From DASTFY01 sp963829955 (GTDB taxonomy: Bacteria; Actinomycetota; Acidimicrobiia; Acidimicrobiales; Ilumatobacteraceae): DNA of 64,000 nucleotides. Below are positions 34,626 to 43,013 of this stretch, one piece after another. Every line of letters starts with the position of its first letter. Position 1 is the stretch's first letter. The notes under the pieces were generated by a model, which searched no databases, was not told the origin of the DNA, and was given only the letters and a program-made list of their open reading frames with translations. Position numbers and translations under genes: made by a program. The DNA is taken from positions 124,001-188,000 of the forward strand of contig CAWHKS010000009.1 in assembly GCA_963829955.1 (NCBI GenBank), given 5' to 3'.

Positions 34626-35734
34626 ACGCCGAGCCTGGGGTGCTCGACGCTCGGCCGGCGGAGGAGTGCCGCTACGACCTCGTCGCGCTCGGCGAGGTGA
34701 TGCTGCGGCTCGACCCTGGGGACAGCCGGATACGGGTCGCTCGCAGCCTGCGTGCGTGGGAGGGTGGCGGGGAGTACAACGTCGCGCGGGGTCTGCGGAA
34801 GTGCTTCGGCCTGCGCACCGGTGTCGTGACGGCGCTGGTGGACAACGAGGTGGGCCGGCTCATCGAGGACCTCATCGGCCAGGGTGGCGTCGACACCGGC
34901 CTCGTCCGTTGGGTGCCGTACGACGGCCTCGGGCGCACCGTCCGCAACGGGCTCAACTTTACCGAGCGGGGGTTCGGAGTGCGGGGCGCAGTCGGTGTCT
35001 CCGACCGAGGGCACACTGCCGCGTCCCAGATGCGTCCGGACGATTTCGACTGGGACCGGCTGTTCGGCGTCGACGGCGTGAGATGGCTGCACACCGGCGG
35101 CATCTTTGCTGCACTCGGCGAACACACCCCCGACGTGGTGGAGGCCGCCGTCACGAGCGCCCGCCGGCACGGCACGCTGGTGTCGTTCGATCTCAACTAC
35201 CGGGCGAGCCTCTGGAAGGCGTTCGGCGGGCAGGCCCGGGCGGTTGAGATCAACAGGCGGCTGGTCGAGCACGTCGACGTACTCATCGGCAATGAAGAGG
35301 ACTTCACCGCCGCGCTCGGCTTCGAGGTAGCGGGCGTGGACGCAGGCCTCGTCGACCTCGACGTCGGAGCCTTCGCCACGATGATCGATACCGTCATCGA
35401 GACCTTCCCCCGACTGTCCGTCGTCGCGACCACTTTGCGGGCCGTGCGGTCGGCCAACCGCAACGACTGGGGCGCGGTCGCCTGGTCCGACGGTCGACTG
35501 CACAGGGCCACCCATCGGCCCGACCTCGAGATCTTCGACCGGGTCGGCGGCGGTGACAGCTTCGCCTCCGGCTTGATCTACGGGCTGTTGCAGGGCTTCT
35601 CCGTCGAGCTCGCCGTCGAGTACGGGGCCGCCCACGGGGCCCTCGCCATGACCACGCCGGGCGACACGTCCATGGCGACGCTCCCGGAGGTGGAGCACCT
35701 CGTCGCTGGCGGCGGCGCGCGCGTCAAGCGATAG
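34622..35734 (+). CDS. kdgK: 2-dehydro-3-deoxygluconokinase (PfkB family)
   Basis: This 370-aa kinase has the PfkB motifs: an N-terminal substrate region (VALGEVMLRLDPGDSRIRV, WEGGGEYNVARGL) and the C-terminal FDRVGGGDSFASGL with catalytic Asp312. It phosphorylates KDG to KDPG for the aldolase encoded just upstream. ATG 34622 overlaps the aldolase stop (ATGA). It is the last gene of the operon; the next gene downstream is convergent. Confidence 0.9.
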   Translation: MNAEPGVLDARPAEECRYDLVALGEVMLRLDPGDSRIRVARSLRAWEGGGEYNVARGLRKCFGLRTGVVTALVDNEVGRLIEDLIGQGGVDTGLVRWVPYDGLGRTVRNGLNFTERGFGVRGAVGVSDRGHTAASQMRPDDFDWDRLFGVDGVRWLHTGGIFAALGEHTPDVVEAAVTSARRHGTLVSFDLNYRASLWKAFGGQARAVEINRRLVEHVDVLIGNEEDFTAALGFEVAGVDAGLVDLDVGAFATMIDTVIETFPRLSVVATTLRAVRSANRNDWGAVAWSDGRLHRATHRPDLEIFDRVGGGDSFASGLIYGLLQGFSVELAVEYGAAHGALAMTTPGDTSMATLPEVEHLVAGGGARVKR

Positions 35735-35767
35735 CGCCGCGTCGGGCCGGCCGCCCGTCGACCGGAC

Positions 35768-36171
35768 TCAGACGGCCCGGATGCGGTTGTTGCGCGGGTT
35801 GTGCTCGAGCTCGACGAGACCGAGCTCCTCGAGCAGCGGCGGCACGTACATCGAGAAGCGACCGCGGTATCCCTTGCGCAGGCCGTACCAACCCCCCACC
35901 GGATTGTCGGCGGAACGGGCCCACGCCTCGGGCGTGCCGCCCTTGGCCGCCTTGTTCTCGTCGGCGCCGCCCAGCTCCATCCAGTCCCCGTGCTCCCGGA
36001 GCATGGCGGGAGCGTCGTCCAGGCAGCGCACCAGGTACCGGAGCTTGGTGCTCCCGACCTGGCCACCAGCTCAGGAGGGTCGGCCCCCTCGTCGCGGTGC
36101 ATCGTGAACTCGGACGTGCCGGGCGGGGTCCGCAGGACCCACGGGTCGGCGTCGGTGCCGGAACCGGTCAT
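35768..36171 (-). pseudogene. Conserved actinobacterial protein of unknown function, frameshifted
   Basis: From ATG 36171, with AGGAGG upstream, the frame reads DPWVLRTPPGTSEFTMHRDE; near 36062 one base is missing and the rest continues as VGSTKLRYLVRCLDD and WYGLRKGYRGRFSMYVPPLL to 35768. Rejoined, it is about 134 aa. I have seen this small, WYGLRKGYRGRF-containing pattern in actinobacterial hypothetical proteins, but know no function. It is convergent with the KDG kinase gene and divergent from the phosphatase gene. Confidence 0.6.
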
Positions 36172-36252
36172 GGTGCTGCTCCTCCTGGCGAAATCGGGTG
36201 ATAGGCAGGGCCGGTCGCGCCCGGGCAACGGGTCGTCCCTAGATTGGCCGGC

Positions 36253-36825
36253 GTGCTCTTGGTCGTTCGTCACGGGGAGACCGAGCCGAACGTGTCGGGC
36301 CTGTTCCTGGGCCGGGCCGATCCGCCGCTGACCGATCTGGGCCGCCGTCAGGCGCGTGCCCTGGCGGTCGCGCTGCCGTCTCCCGACCTTGTGATCTCGA
36401 GTCCTCTCGGACGAGCGCAGGAGACCGCGGCCGCATTCGGTCAGCCGGTCGAGGTGGACGAGCGGTGGATCGAGCTCGACTACGGGGAGCTGGACGGCAC
36501 GTCGCCCTCGGCCGTGCCCGCCGAGATGCGTCAGCGGTGGCTGCGCGATCCTTCGTTCGCGCCCCCGGGAGGCGAGTCGCTGGACTTGCTCGCTGCACGG
36601 GTCGGTGCCGCGTGCAACGAGGTCATCGATCGGGCCGCGCGATCAACGATCGTGGTCGTCACCCACGTCAGCCCGATCAAAGCCGCGCTGGCCTGGGCCC
36701 TCGACGCGCCGGTCGAGATCGCGTGGCGGATGTATGTGGAGGACGCGGGTGTGTCGCGCATCGACGTGGCGCCGGACGGGCCGGTCGTGCGCTGGTTCAA
36801 CCGCGGCATCCCGCCAGTTGGCTGA
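36253..36825 (+). CDS. Histidine phosphatase (phosphoglycerate-mutase-like)
   Basis: This 190-aa enzyme has the catalytic RHGETEPN (RHG at residues 6-8), LDYGELDG with the acid Glu, and VVVTHVSPIK with the second His. Length and sequence suit broad phosphatases such as CobC or PhoE rather than true mutases. GTG 36253 is used; TTG 36244 is possible. The 3' end overlaps the convergent glycosyltransferase gene by 29 nt. It may dephosphorylate an intermediate of the neighbouring pterin-like pathway, but this is only positional. Confidence 0.85.
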   Translation: MLLVVRHGETEPNVSGLFLGRADPPLTDLGRRQARALAVALPSPDLVISSPLGRAQETAAAFGQPVEVDERWIELDYGELDGTSPSAVPAEMRQRWLRDPSFAPPGGESLDLLAARVGAACNEVIDRAARSTIVVVTHVSPIKAALAWALDAPVEIAWRMYVEDAGVSRIDVAPDGPVVRWFNRGIPPVG

Positions 36826-37840
36826 GCGCGGCGAAGAAGCCGGCAGCGCTCTCGCTCCAGGTGGGGAGGGCGGCACCTCGCTCCCGGGCAGCCGCGGCCA
36901 GCCGGTGCCGCCACGCCTCGTCGCTCGACAGCCGTTCGAGCGCCCGGCCGAGGCCCCCCACGTCGCCCGGCGGGACGAGGCACCCCTCCCGCCCGTCTTC
37001 GACGAGCTCGGGCAGGGCGCCGGCCCGCCAACCGACGATCGGGAGCCCGGCCGCCAGCGCCTCGGCGTAGACCATCCCGTACGTCTCGCCAGCGCTGGCC
37101 GACACGAACGCGTCGGCGCCGGCGTAGAGCGGCCCTAGCTGAGCCGGTGCCAGCGGCCCGTGCGCCACCACCCTCCCTGCCAGGTCCGCGGCGCGAAGGC
37201 GCTCGTGCACACGTCGGCTGTAGCGGGGGTGGACGTCCTCCCGCCCGACCAGGTGCAGGGTGACGCAGTCGCGGGGCAGGGTCGCCACCGCGTCCAACAG
37301 CTCAAGCACCCCCTTGTTCGGCCACCAGTTGGCGACGTTGAGCAGCGCGAGATGGCGCCCGAGGCGGAGGACGCGATCCTCGTCCGGCGCCGCGACGGCG
37401 TCCGGGATGTCACAACCCGGCTCCACCACGCGGATCCGCTCGGCGGGGAGGCGCCAGCGGTCCGTCAGCTCGTGGGCGAAGCTGTGGCCCGTGGCGACGA
37501 GGAGGTCGCAGCGGCGGTAGAGGGTCAGATCGAGCGGACGTTGGAATGCCGTGCGGATCCGACCGTGGTCAACACCTCCAGGGGCCTGGTGCACGATCGC
37601 GGCGATCGGTCGCCGGCGATTGCCCGCCCGCAGCAACCACGGGACCACCGTCCAGGCCGTGAGGCTGTCCACGAGCACGACTCCCCGCGCCCGGTGCAGC
37701 GGATCGCGCAGCCCGCACGCGGTGATCCGTTCGACGACCGCGCCGTGCGCCGGGGCGAACTCGGCCATGCGCCGGTGGTAGAGGTGGCCGCCCGTCATCT
37801 GCGTCGGCGAGCCGCGCGAGATGAGGGAGATGATGTCCAC
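36797..37840 (-). CDS. GT4-family glycosyltransferase
   Basis: This 347-aa protein is a retaining GT-B glycosyltransferase. The nucleotide-sugar motif E-x7-E is present as GETYGMVYAEALAAGLP; LLNVANWWPNKGVLELLDAV marks the start of the C-terminal Rossmann half. No signal or membrane segment is seen. I chose GTG 37840 because the family N-terminus VDIISLISRG begins there. It follows the PTPS-like gene by 22 nt and is the last gene of a three-gene minus operon, so it probably glycosylates the product of that pathway. Confidence 0.85.
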   Translation of the reverse strand: MDIISLISRGSPTQMTGGHLYHRRMAEFAPAHGAVVERITACGLRDPLHRARGVVLVDSLTAWTVVPWLLRAGNRRRPIAAIVHQAPGGVDHGRIRTAFQRPLDLTLYRRCDLLVATGHSFAHELTDRWRLPAERIRVVEPGCDIPDAVAAPDEDRVLRLGRHLALLNVANWWPNKGVLELLDAVATLPRDCVTLHLVGREDVHPRYSRRVHERLRAADLAGRVVAHGPLAPAQLGPLYAGADAFVSASAGETYGMVYAEALAAGLPIVGWRAGALPELVEDGREGCLVPPGDVGGLGRALERLSSDEAWRHRLAAAARERGAALPTWSESAAGFFAALSQLAGCRG

Positions 37841-37862
37841 GCCGGACCGGCCCCGACCCGGC

Positions 37863-38240
37863 TCAGTCCAGTCGGGCGCTGTACCCGCCGAAAGCGAATG
37901 GGGATTCCCAGACCCGGACCGACAGTTGCTCGGCTCCCGTTCCCTGGATGGCGTCAGCCAGGAAGTCGTGGGCCCACCGGGCGAACACCTCCACCGTGAC
38001 GGCCTCGGCCTCATCGGGGCGGATCACGTCGAGGTTCTTGCCGGCCACGGTGGCGTGGACCCGCTGCAGCGCGGCGTCGAGGACGTCGAGATCGCACACC
38101 ATGCCGCGGTCGTCGAGCTTTTCCCGCTCGACCACCACGTCGAGACGGTAGTCGTGCTCGTGGAGCTCGCCCTCGGGCCCCTCCACACCGGGCATGACGT
38201 GCTGAGCGTTGAACTCGATGGCGGTGCCGACCTGGAACAT
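37863..38240 (-). CDS. 6-pyruvoyltetrahydropterin synthase/QueD homologue, noncanonical
   Basis: This 125-aa protein has the T-fold of PTPS/QueD. The three zinc histidines are visible: His14 (FNAQH), His27 and His29 (ELHEHDY). The pterin-anchoring Glu lies in TVEVFARW. The catalytic Cys that precedes the HxH pair is absent (Glu23 and Glu25 lie there), and the Asp-His pair is replaced in the AGKNLDVI region. PTPS-III enzymes also have Glu in place of Cys, so a different reaction is likely. It starts at ATG 38240, 4 nt after the MDR dehydrogenase, and is followed by a glycosyltransferase. Confidence 0.8.
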   Translation of the reverse strand: MFQVGTAIEFNAQHVMPGVEGPEGELHEHDYRLDVVVEREKLDDRGMVCDLDVLDAALQRVHATVAGKNLDVIRPDEAEAVTVEVFARWAHDFLADAIQGTGAEQLSVRVWESPFAFGGYSARLD

Positions 38241-38244
38241 CCGA

Positions 38245-39234
38245 CTATCGATATCCCAACGCGGCGTGGATCAACCCTTCGGTGCCGGCATCGATGGCGG
38301 CGTAGGCGTCGCCGGCCTGCTCGAAGGGGAACGTGTGGGTGGCCAGCCGATCGAGCGGGAGCTCGCTGAGCAGCTCGACCACGGCCCGCCGCCGGGTGTC
38401 GTGGTTCCAGCGGCTTGCCAGGTGCGCGGGGATCGTCGAGACCTGCGTGCTGCGGATCGTGAGTCGCCGGCGGTGGAACTCGGCCCCGAGGGGCAGGGTG
38501 ACCTCCTTCGTCCCGTACCAGGAGGCCACGAGCACCGTGCCCTCGTCCGCGAGCAGGCTCAGCGCCCCGCGGAGTGCCTCCGGGCTCCCCGCGGCATCGA
38601 TGACCAGGGTGACCAGCCCCGGCCGGCCGTCGGCCCGGAGCGTCGAGGGCACGTCGTCCGGAGCGACGGCCGTCACCCCGAGGTCGTTCGCGGCGGCTCG
38701 TCGCCATCCGCGTGGCTCCACCGCGACGACATGCGCGCCTGCTCGTTGCATCAGCAACGACGTGAGCGCGCCGACCGCACCCAGCCCGAGGACCACGATC
38801 GTCTCTCTCACGTGGGCTCCGGCGTCCAGCGTGATCTGCAGCGCTGTCTCGACGAGCGGGAACAGCGTCGCCTGCCGCGGCTCTACCGAGCCCACCACCA
38901 CTAGGTCGCTCCCCCGGGCCACGAAGGAGTCCTGGTGGGGCTGGAAGGCGAAGACGGCCGCGCCTTCGTCGAGCTCGCAGCGGCTCTCCTCAACGGTCCC
39001 GACGCAGCTATACCCGTACTGGAAGGGGTACGAGAACGTCCCGCCCAGCGCGCCGATCGTCTCGTCGACCGGCACCGCAGGGTCCAGCTCACCTCGGTAG
39101 GCCAGCATCTCGGTGCCGCCGCTGATCCCGGAGAAAGTCGTTCGCACCCTGGCCTCCCCGTCCTCGACGGGCCGCGGCGGCTGCGGCCTCACGGCCACTC
39201 CGCGGGGACCGTCGAACCAGAGAACGCGAGTCAT
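38245..39234 (-). CDS. Zinc-less MDR-superfamily dehydrogenase (BchC-like)
   Basis: This 329-aa protein has the MDR nucleotide site VVLGLGAVGALTSLLMQRAG (about residues 148-167) but lacks the catalytic zinc signature: the usual GxCGTD is FSGISGGTEMLAYRG and there is no GHE motif. The SGISxGTE pattern is that of the BchC-like branch, which oxidises hydroxyalkyl side chains on tetrapyrroles. It heads the minus operon with PTPS-like and glycosyltransferase genes and starts 45 nt from the divergent RibA/RibD fusion, so it is probably part of one pathway. Confidence 0.82.
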   Translation of the reverse strand: MTRVLWFDGPRGVAVRPQPPRPVEDGEARVRTTFSGISGGTEMLAYRGELDPAVPVDETIGALGGTFSYPFQYGYSCVGTVEESRCELDEGAAVFAFQPHQDSFVARGSDLVVVGSVEPRQATLFPLVETALQITLDAGAHVRETIVVLGLGAVGALTSLLMQRAGAHVVAVEPRGWRRAAANDLGVTAVAPDDVPSTLRADGRPGLVTLVIDAAGSPEALRGALSLLADEGTVLVASWYGTKEVTLPLGAEFHRRRLTIRSTQVSTIPAHLASRWNHDTRRRAVVELLSELPLDRLATHTFPFEQAGDAYAAIDAGTEGLIHAALGYR

Positions 39235-39279
39235 GACTTCAGTTTGCCCACGGCGTGCTGCGGGTAGACCTGCGGCGCC

Positions 39280-40614
39280 ATGATGACAGCCGAAGCGGTG
39301 CGCGTGCCGCTCCCCACTCCGTACGGCGTGTTCGAGATCCACGCCTTCGAACGCCCCTCCGGCCACGTCTACGTGGCGATGGTGTTCGGGGAGATCGGCG
39401 ACGGCGAGGACGTCCTCGTCCGGCTGCATTCGGAGTGCCTGACCGGCGATGCACTGGGCTCGTTGCGCTGCGACTGCGGCATCCAGTTGCGGCATGCTCT
39501 GCGAACCATCGCGGCTGAGCAGCGCGGCATCCTCCTGTACACCACCGGCCACGAGGGCAGAGGCATCGGTCTCGTCAACAAGCTCCGGGCGTATGTGGCC
39601 CAGGACAGCGGGGCGGACACGGTGGATGCGAACCTGGCTCTCGGGTTGCCCGTGGATTCACGCGAGTACGCAGAGTCAGCCGAGGTGCTCGCCGCGCTCG
39701 GCGTCCGGACGATCCGCCTGATGACGAACAACCCGCGCAAGGTGAGCGCGCTCCGGGCGGCCGATGGTGTGCATGTCGATTCGGTGGTGTCTGTGGCGAC
39801 GGCCCCCCATCACCGCAACCTCGCCTACCTGAACACGAAAGCGCAGCGTCTCGACCACACGTTGCCGATCGGGTTGGACGAGCCATCCGAGCCTGCCGAG
39901 CGGCCGTTCGAGGCGATAGCGCTGCTCGGCGAGGTCCGGCCCCGCCCCGAGCGGCCGTTCGTCGTCCTGAAGTACGCACAGTCTCTCGACGGGCGGATCG
40001 CCACCTCGACCGGGGACTCCAAGTGGATCAGTGGTGAGCCAGAGCGCCAGCTCTCGCACACGTTGCGCGCGGCGTGTGACGCGGTGCTCGTCGGCATCGG
40101 CACCGTTCTCGCCGATGATCCCGAGCTCACCGTCCGCATGGTGCCAGGGGCGTCGCCGATGCGCGTCGTGCTCGACACCAACCTGCGTCTCCCCGTCGAA
40201 GCCAAGATCGTCGCCGCTGATGCTGCGACGACCGTGATCACCACTGAGCGATCGGATGCGGGCCGTCGGTCCCAGCTCCGCGAGCGAGGGGTCCGGGTGG
40301 AGATCGTCGGCGAGCGCGACGGTCGCGTCGACCTCCCGGGCGCGCTCGCGGCGTTGCGAGCTGCAGGCACGGAGTCGGTCCTGGTAGAGGGCGGCTCGAC
40401 CGTCATCACTGCGCTGCTCGCCGCTGGGGTCGTGGATCGCCTCATCGTCGCCATCGCACCGATGGTCATGGGCGCCGGGACGCAGGCGGTCAACAGCCTC
40501 GGCGTCGAGCGCGTGACCGACAGCATCCGACTCCGGAACCGGATGATCGTCCCCGCGGGGGATGATGTCGTGCTCGCCTGGGACGTCGTGTCCTCCCGCA
40601 CGCCGCCATCGTGA
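39280..40614 (+). CDS. GTP cyclohydrolase II/RibD-reductase fusion
   Basis: This 444-aa protein has two domains. Residues 1-205 are GTP cyclohydrolase II with the zinc cysteines in LHSECLTGDALGSLRCDC, then TTGHEGRGIGLVNKLRAY and MTNNPRKV. Residues 225-440 are a RibD C-terminal reductase (FVVLKYAQSLDGRIATSTGD; VLVEGGSTVITALLAAGVVD). The RibD deaminase domain and RibB are absent. The reactions would give a diaminopyrimidinone ribitol phosphate. No other riboflavin genes are near; the divergent neighbours are PTPS-like, MDR dehydrogenase and glycosyltransferase, so it probably serves a specialised pathway rather than housekeeping riboflavin. Confidence 0.9.
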   Translation: MMTAEAVRVPLPTPYGVFEIHAFERPSGHVYVAMVFGEIGDGEDVLVRLHSECLTGDALGSLRCDCGIQLRHALRTIAAEQRGILLYTTGHEGRGIGLVNKLRAYVAQDSGADTVDANLALGLPVDSREYAESAEVLAALGVRTIRLMTNNPRKVSALRAADGVHVDSVVSVATAPHHRNLAYLNTKAQRLDHTLPIGLDEPSEPAERPFEAIALLGEVRPRPERPFVVLKYAQSLDGRIATSTGDSKWISGEPERQLSHTLRAACDAVLVGIGTVLADDPELTVRMVPGASPMRVVLDTNLRLPVEAKIVAADAATTVITTERSDAGRRSQLRERGVRVEIVGERDGRVDLPGALAALRAAGTESVLVEGGSTVITALLAAGVVDRLIVAIAPMVMGAGTQAVNSLGVERVTDSIRLRNRMIVPAGDDVVLAWDVVSSRTPPS

Positions 40615-40623
40615 GAACCCTCA

Positions 40624-40808
40624 ACGTGTCCACGGGTTGATCGGGCGCACGCCTGTCCCGGTGAAGTCGTCCACGTCGCGGGTGGCGAGCACTGCGCCAT
40701 GACTTCGGCAGACGCGACAACCGAAGTCGTTACCGACGTCAGGTACACATCGTCGGGGACCTGCCAGTCCACCCACTCGACGGGTGCCGGCGCCGGCTCC
40801 AGCCGCAT
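40624..40808 (-). pseudogene. VapC-type PIN-domain toxin remnant
   Basis: Two minus-strand frames together recall a VapC toxin. About 40808-40718 encodes the region with PDDVYLTSVTTS, near the start of PIN domains; 40704-40624 encodes the end, SHGAVLATRDVDDFTGTGVR then INPW. The middle of the domain, including several acidic residues, is missing and the frame changes between the halves (around 40710). There is no VapB antitoxin beside it. It looks like an internally deleted, dead toxin gene. Confidence 0.6.
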
Positions 40809-40850
40809 GCTTGCACTCCGAGGCGGCGGGAGCGCGGGAGACTGGCGGAC

Positions 40851-41660
40851 ATGCAACATCGGTCGTTGGCACCCCGGATCGCATCGGCCCCGCTGGCCCC
40901 CGTCGTCGGAATGGGGACGTCGGAGACGCTCGACACCGACGACCTCGGGGCCTCCCGGAACGTGGTGGACGCCGCGCTGGCCTCCGGCTCGACGCTCTTC
41001 GACTCCTCCCCGATGTACGGCGCCGCCGAGCGGGTGCTGGGCGCCTGCCTGGAGGGTCGGCGCGACGACGCCATCATCGCGACCAAGGTGTGGACCCCCG
41101 ACGACACCACCGCCGAACTCCAGATCGACGCGTCACTCGGGTTCTACAGCGGTCATGTCGAGTTGTTGCAGGTCCACAATCTCGTGGGTTGGCGCACGCG
41201 CCTCGACCAGCTGGAAGCGCGGCGGGACCGGGGTCAGATCACGCTGGTCGGTGCCACGCACTGGCAGTCGGCGGCGTTTCCCGACCTGGAGGACGTGATG
41301 CGCACGGGCCGCGTAGACACGATCCAGGTGCCGTACAACCCGATCGAGCGGGAGGTGGAAGCGCGCATCCTTCCCCTCGCCATAGAGCTCGGCATCGGGG
41401 TCCTGGTGATGCGACCGTTCGCCAAGGCCACGCTGCTCGCCCGCCCCCCGGACGCGGCGCGGTTGTCGGACCTGGACGGCACGGGCATCACCACTATGGC
41501 CCAGGCCCTGCTGGCGTGGGGGCTGTCTCACCCGGCGGTCAGCGCCTCGATCCCCGCCACGTCGCGGCCCGAGCGGGCCGTCGAGAACGCCGCCGCGGGC
41601 GGACTTCCGACGCTGGTCGACGAGCAACGCAACCTCATTGCCGGCTGGTTCAGCGGCTGA
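40851..41660 (+). CDS. Aldo/keto reductase
   Basis: This 269-aa TIM-barrel oxidoreductase keeps the catalytic residues: Asp50 in FDSSPMYG with Tyr near 56, Lys in IIATKVW (near 79) and His in LLQVHNLVGW (near 110). The NADPH-binding end has VSASIPATSRPERAVEN. It starts at ATG 40851, beyond the VapC remnant. It is monocistronic as far as can be seen. Substrates are typically aldehydes or ketones and cannot be named here. Confidence 0.88.
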   Translation: MQHRSLAPRIASAPLAPVVGMGTSETLDTDDLGASRNVVDAALASGSTLFDSSPMYGAAERVLGACLEGRRDDAIIATKVWTPDDTTAELQIDASLGFYSGHVELLQVHNLVGWRTRLDQLEARRDRGQITLVGATHWQSAAFPDLEDVMRTGRVDTIQVPYNPIEREVEARILPLAIELGIGVLVMRPFAKATLLARPPDAARLSDLDGTGITTMAQALLAWGLSHPAVSASIPATSRPERAVENAAAGGLPTLVDEQRNLIAGWFSG

Positions 41661-41800
41661 CGGGTGCGCGGGTGCCCGGGCGCGACGAGGACGCCGGTGC
41701 CCTCTTGCCCCCACGGATCAGAAGGTCGCACGACCCCACCCGCTGAGGCTCCGAAGATGCTCGGCAAGACCGTCGGGGGAGCGGTGACAGACTTTTCGGA

Positions 41801-42723
41801 ATGGAACGCGTGCGCTACCGCGGGACGTTCTGGGACAGTGCCCGGTGGGAGGACCTCGAGCTGCGGCCGGGCGACATCATCGTCGCGACGCCGCCGAAGT
41901 CGGGAACGACCTGGACGCAGATGATCTGCGCGCTCCTCGTCTTCCAGGAGCCCGAGCTCCCGCGACCGCTGGGGACGATCTCCCCGTGGATCGACATGGT
42001 CACCAAGCCCCGGAAGGAGGTCTTTGCCGAGCTCGCCGGCCAGCGGCACGGGCGGTTCCTGAAGACGCACACGCCGCTCCATGGCCTGCCGCTCGATCCA
42101 CGGGTGACATACCTCTGCGTCGGCCGGGACCGCCGCGACGTCGCGATGTCGATGGACCGCCACGCGGCCAACCTCAACGTCGAACTGCTCCTCCAGGATC
42201 GGGCGCATGCCGCAGCCGTCGACGGCGTCGAGTTGGAGCCGCCGCGACCCTCGCCGCCGACCCTCCCGGACGCCCGCGGCCGGTTCTGGCGCTGGGTCGA
42301 CGACGACAGCGACCCCACCGACACCACCTCGAGCTTGCGGTCCACGCTCCACCAGCTGGAGAGCTGCTGGAACGCCCCCGACGATCTCGACGTCGTGCTG
42401 CTCCACTACGACGATCTACTCGCCGACCTCGAAGGGCAGATGCGCGGGTTGGCCGATCGGCTCGAGATCACCGTGCCCGAGGAGCGATGGCCGACGTTGG
42501 TCGACGCGGCCAGCCTGGACGCGATGCGACGCGCACCGAGCTGACGGCGCCGGGCGCGACACGGAGCCAGTGGCACGACCCGGCTCAGTTCTTCCACAAG
42601 GGCACCAGCGGCCAATGGCATGAACTGCTCCGCCCCGATGACCTGGAGCGTTATGCATCCCGAGCCCGCTCGCTGGCGCCGCCCGACCTCGTGACCTGGG
42701 TGCATCGAGGCCGGCTCGACTGA
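41801..42723 (+). pseudogene. Sulfotransferase, frameshifted near C-terminus
   Basis: From ATG 41801 the protein has the PAPS-binding 5'-loop PPKSGTTW (residues 31-38) and the 3'-phosphate region VTYLCVGRDRRDVAMSM. Near 42528 one base is missing and the frame ends early; in the next frame the family C-terminus continues (PGATRSQWHDPAQFFHKGTS, GQWHELL) to 42723. Rejoined it is about 307 aa, normal for cytosolic-type sulfotransferases. The truncated form (247 aa) lacks the C-terminal PAPS-binding RKG-like loop (HKGTSGQW). The acceptor is unknown. Confidence 0.82.
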
Positions 42724-42740
42724 CGCCGGCCCGTCAGTCG

Positions 42741-43013
42741 TCAGCTCGACGCACGGTCCTTCAGCCGGCCCGCCTCGATCGCGTTCGTCGGGTTCCGCAT
42801 CGGGTCGCCCGGCGCGCCCAACGACTCCTGGAACAACGTGATGGCGTGCAGCCGTCCGGGCTCGCTCAGGCCGGCGTCCATGATCCGGTTCAGCGACGGC
42901 GCCAGATCGTTGTACCGGCTGAGGATCGCATCCCGCATGATCTCGCTCTCCGTGCGGTTCTCGGGCAACACGACGGCGGACTTCTTCGAGGAACGCTTGA
43001 CGGGAGTCGGCAT
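42741..43013 (-). CDS. Small protein of unknown function
   Basis: I do not recognise this 90-aa protein. It starts at ATG 43013 with GAAGG upstream, has a basic N-terminus (KRSSKKSAV) and is otherwise soluble and mostly helical (SEIMRDAILSRYNDLAPSLN). Codon usage looks like that of neighbouring genes. It is convergent with the sulfotransferase gene. Confidence 0.5.
   Translation of the reverse strand: MPTPVKRSSKKSAVVLPENRTESEIMRDAILSRYNDLAPSLNRIMDAGLSEPGRLHAITLFQESLGAPGDPMRNPTNAIEAGRLKDRASS

Noticed and set aside
39280..40614. Ordinary riboflavin biosynthesis locus
   Set aside because: The cyclohydrolase/reductase fusion lacks the RibD deaminase domain, and ribB, ribE and ribH are not nearby; its neighbours suggest another pathway.
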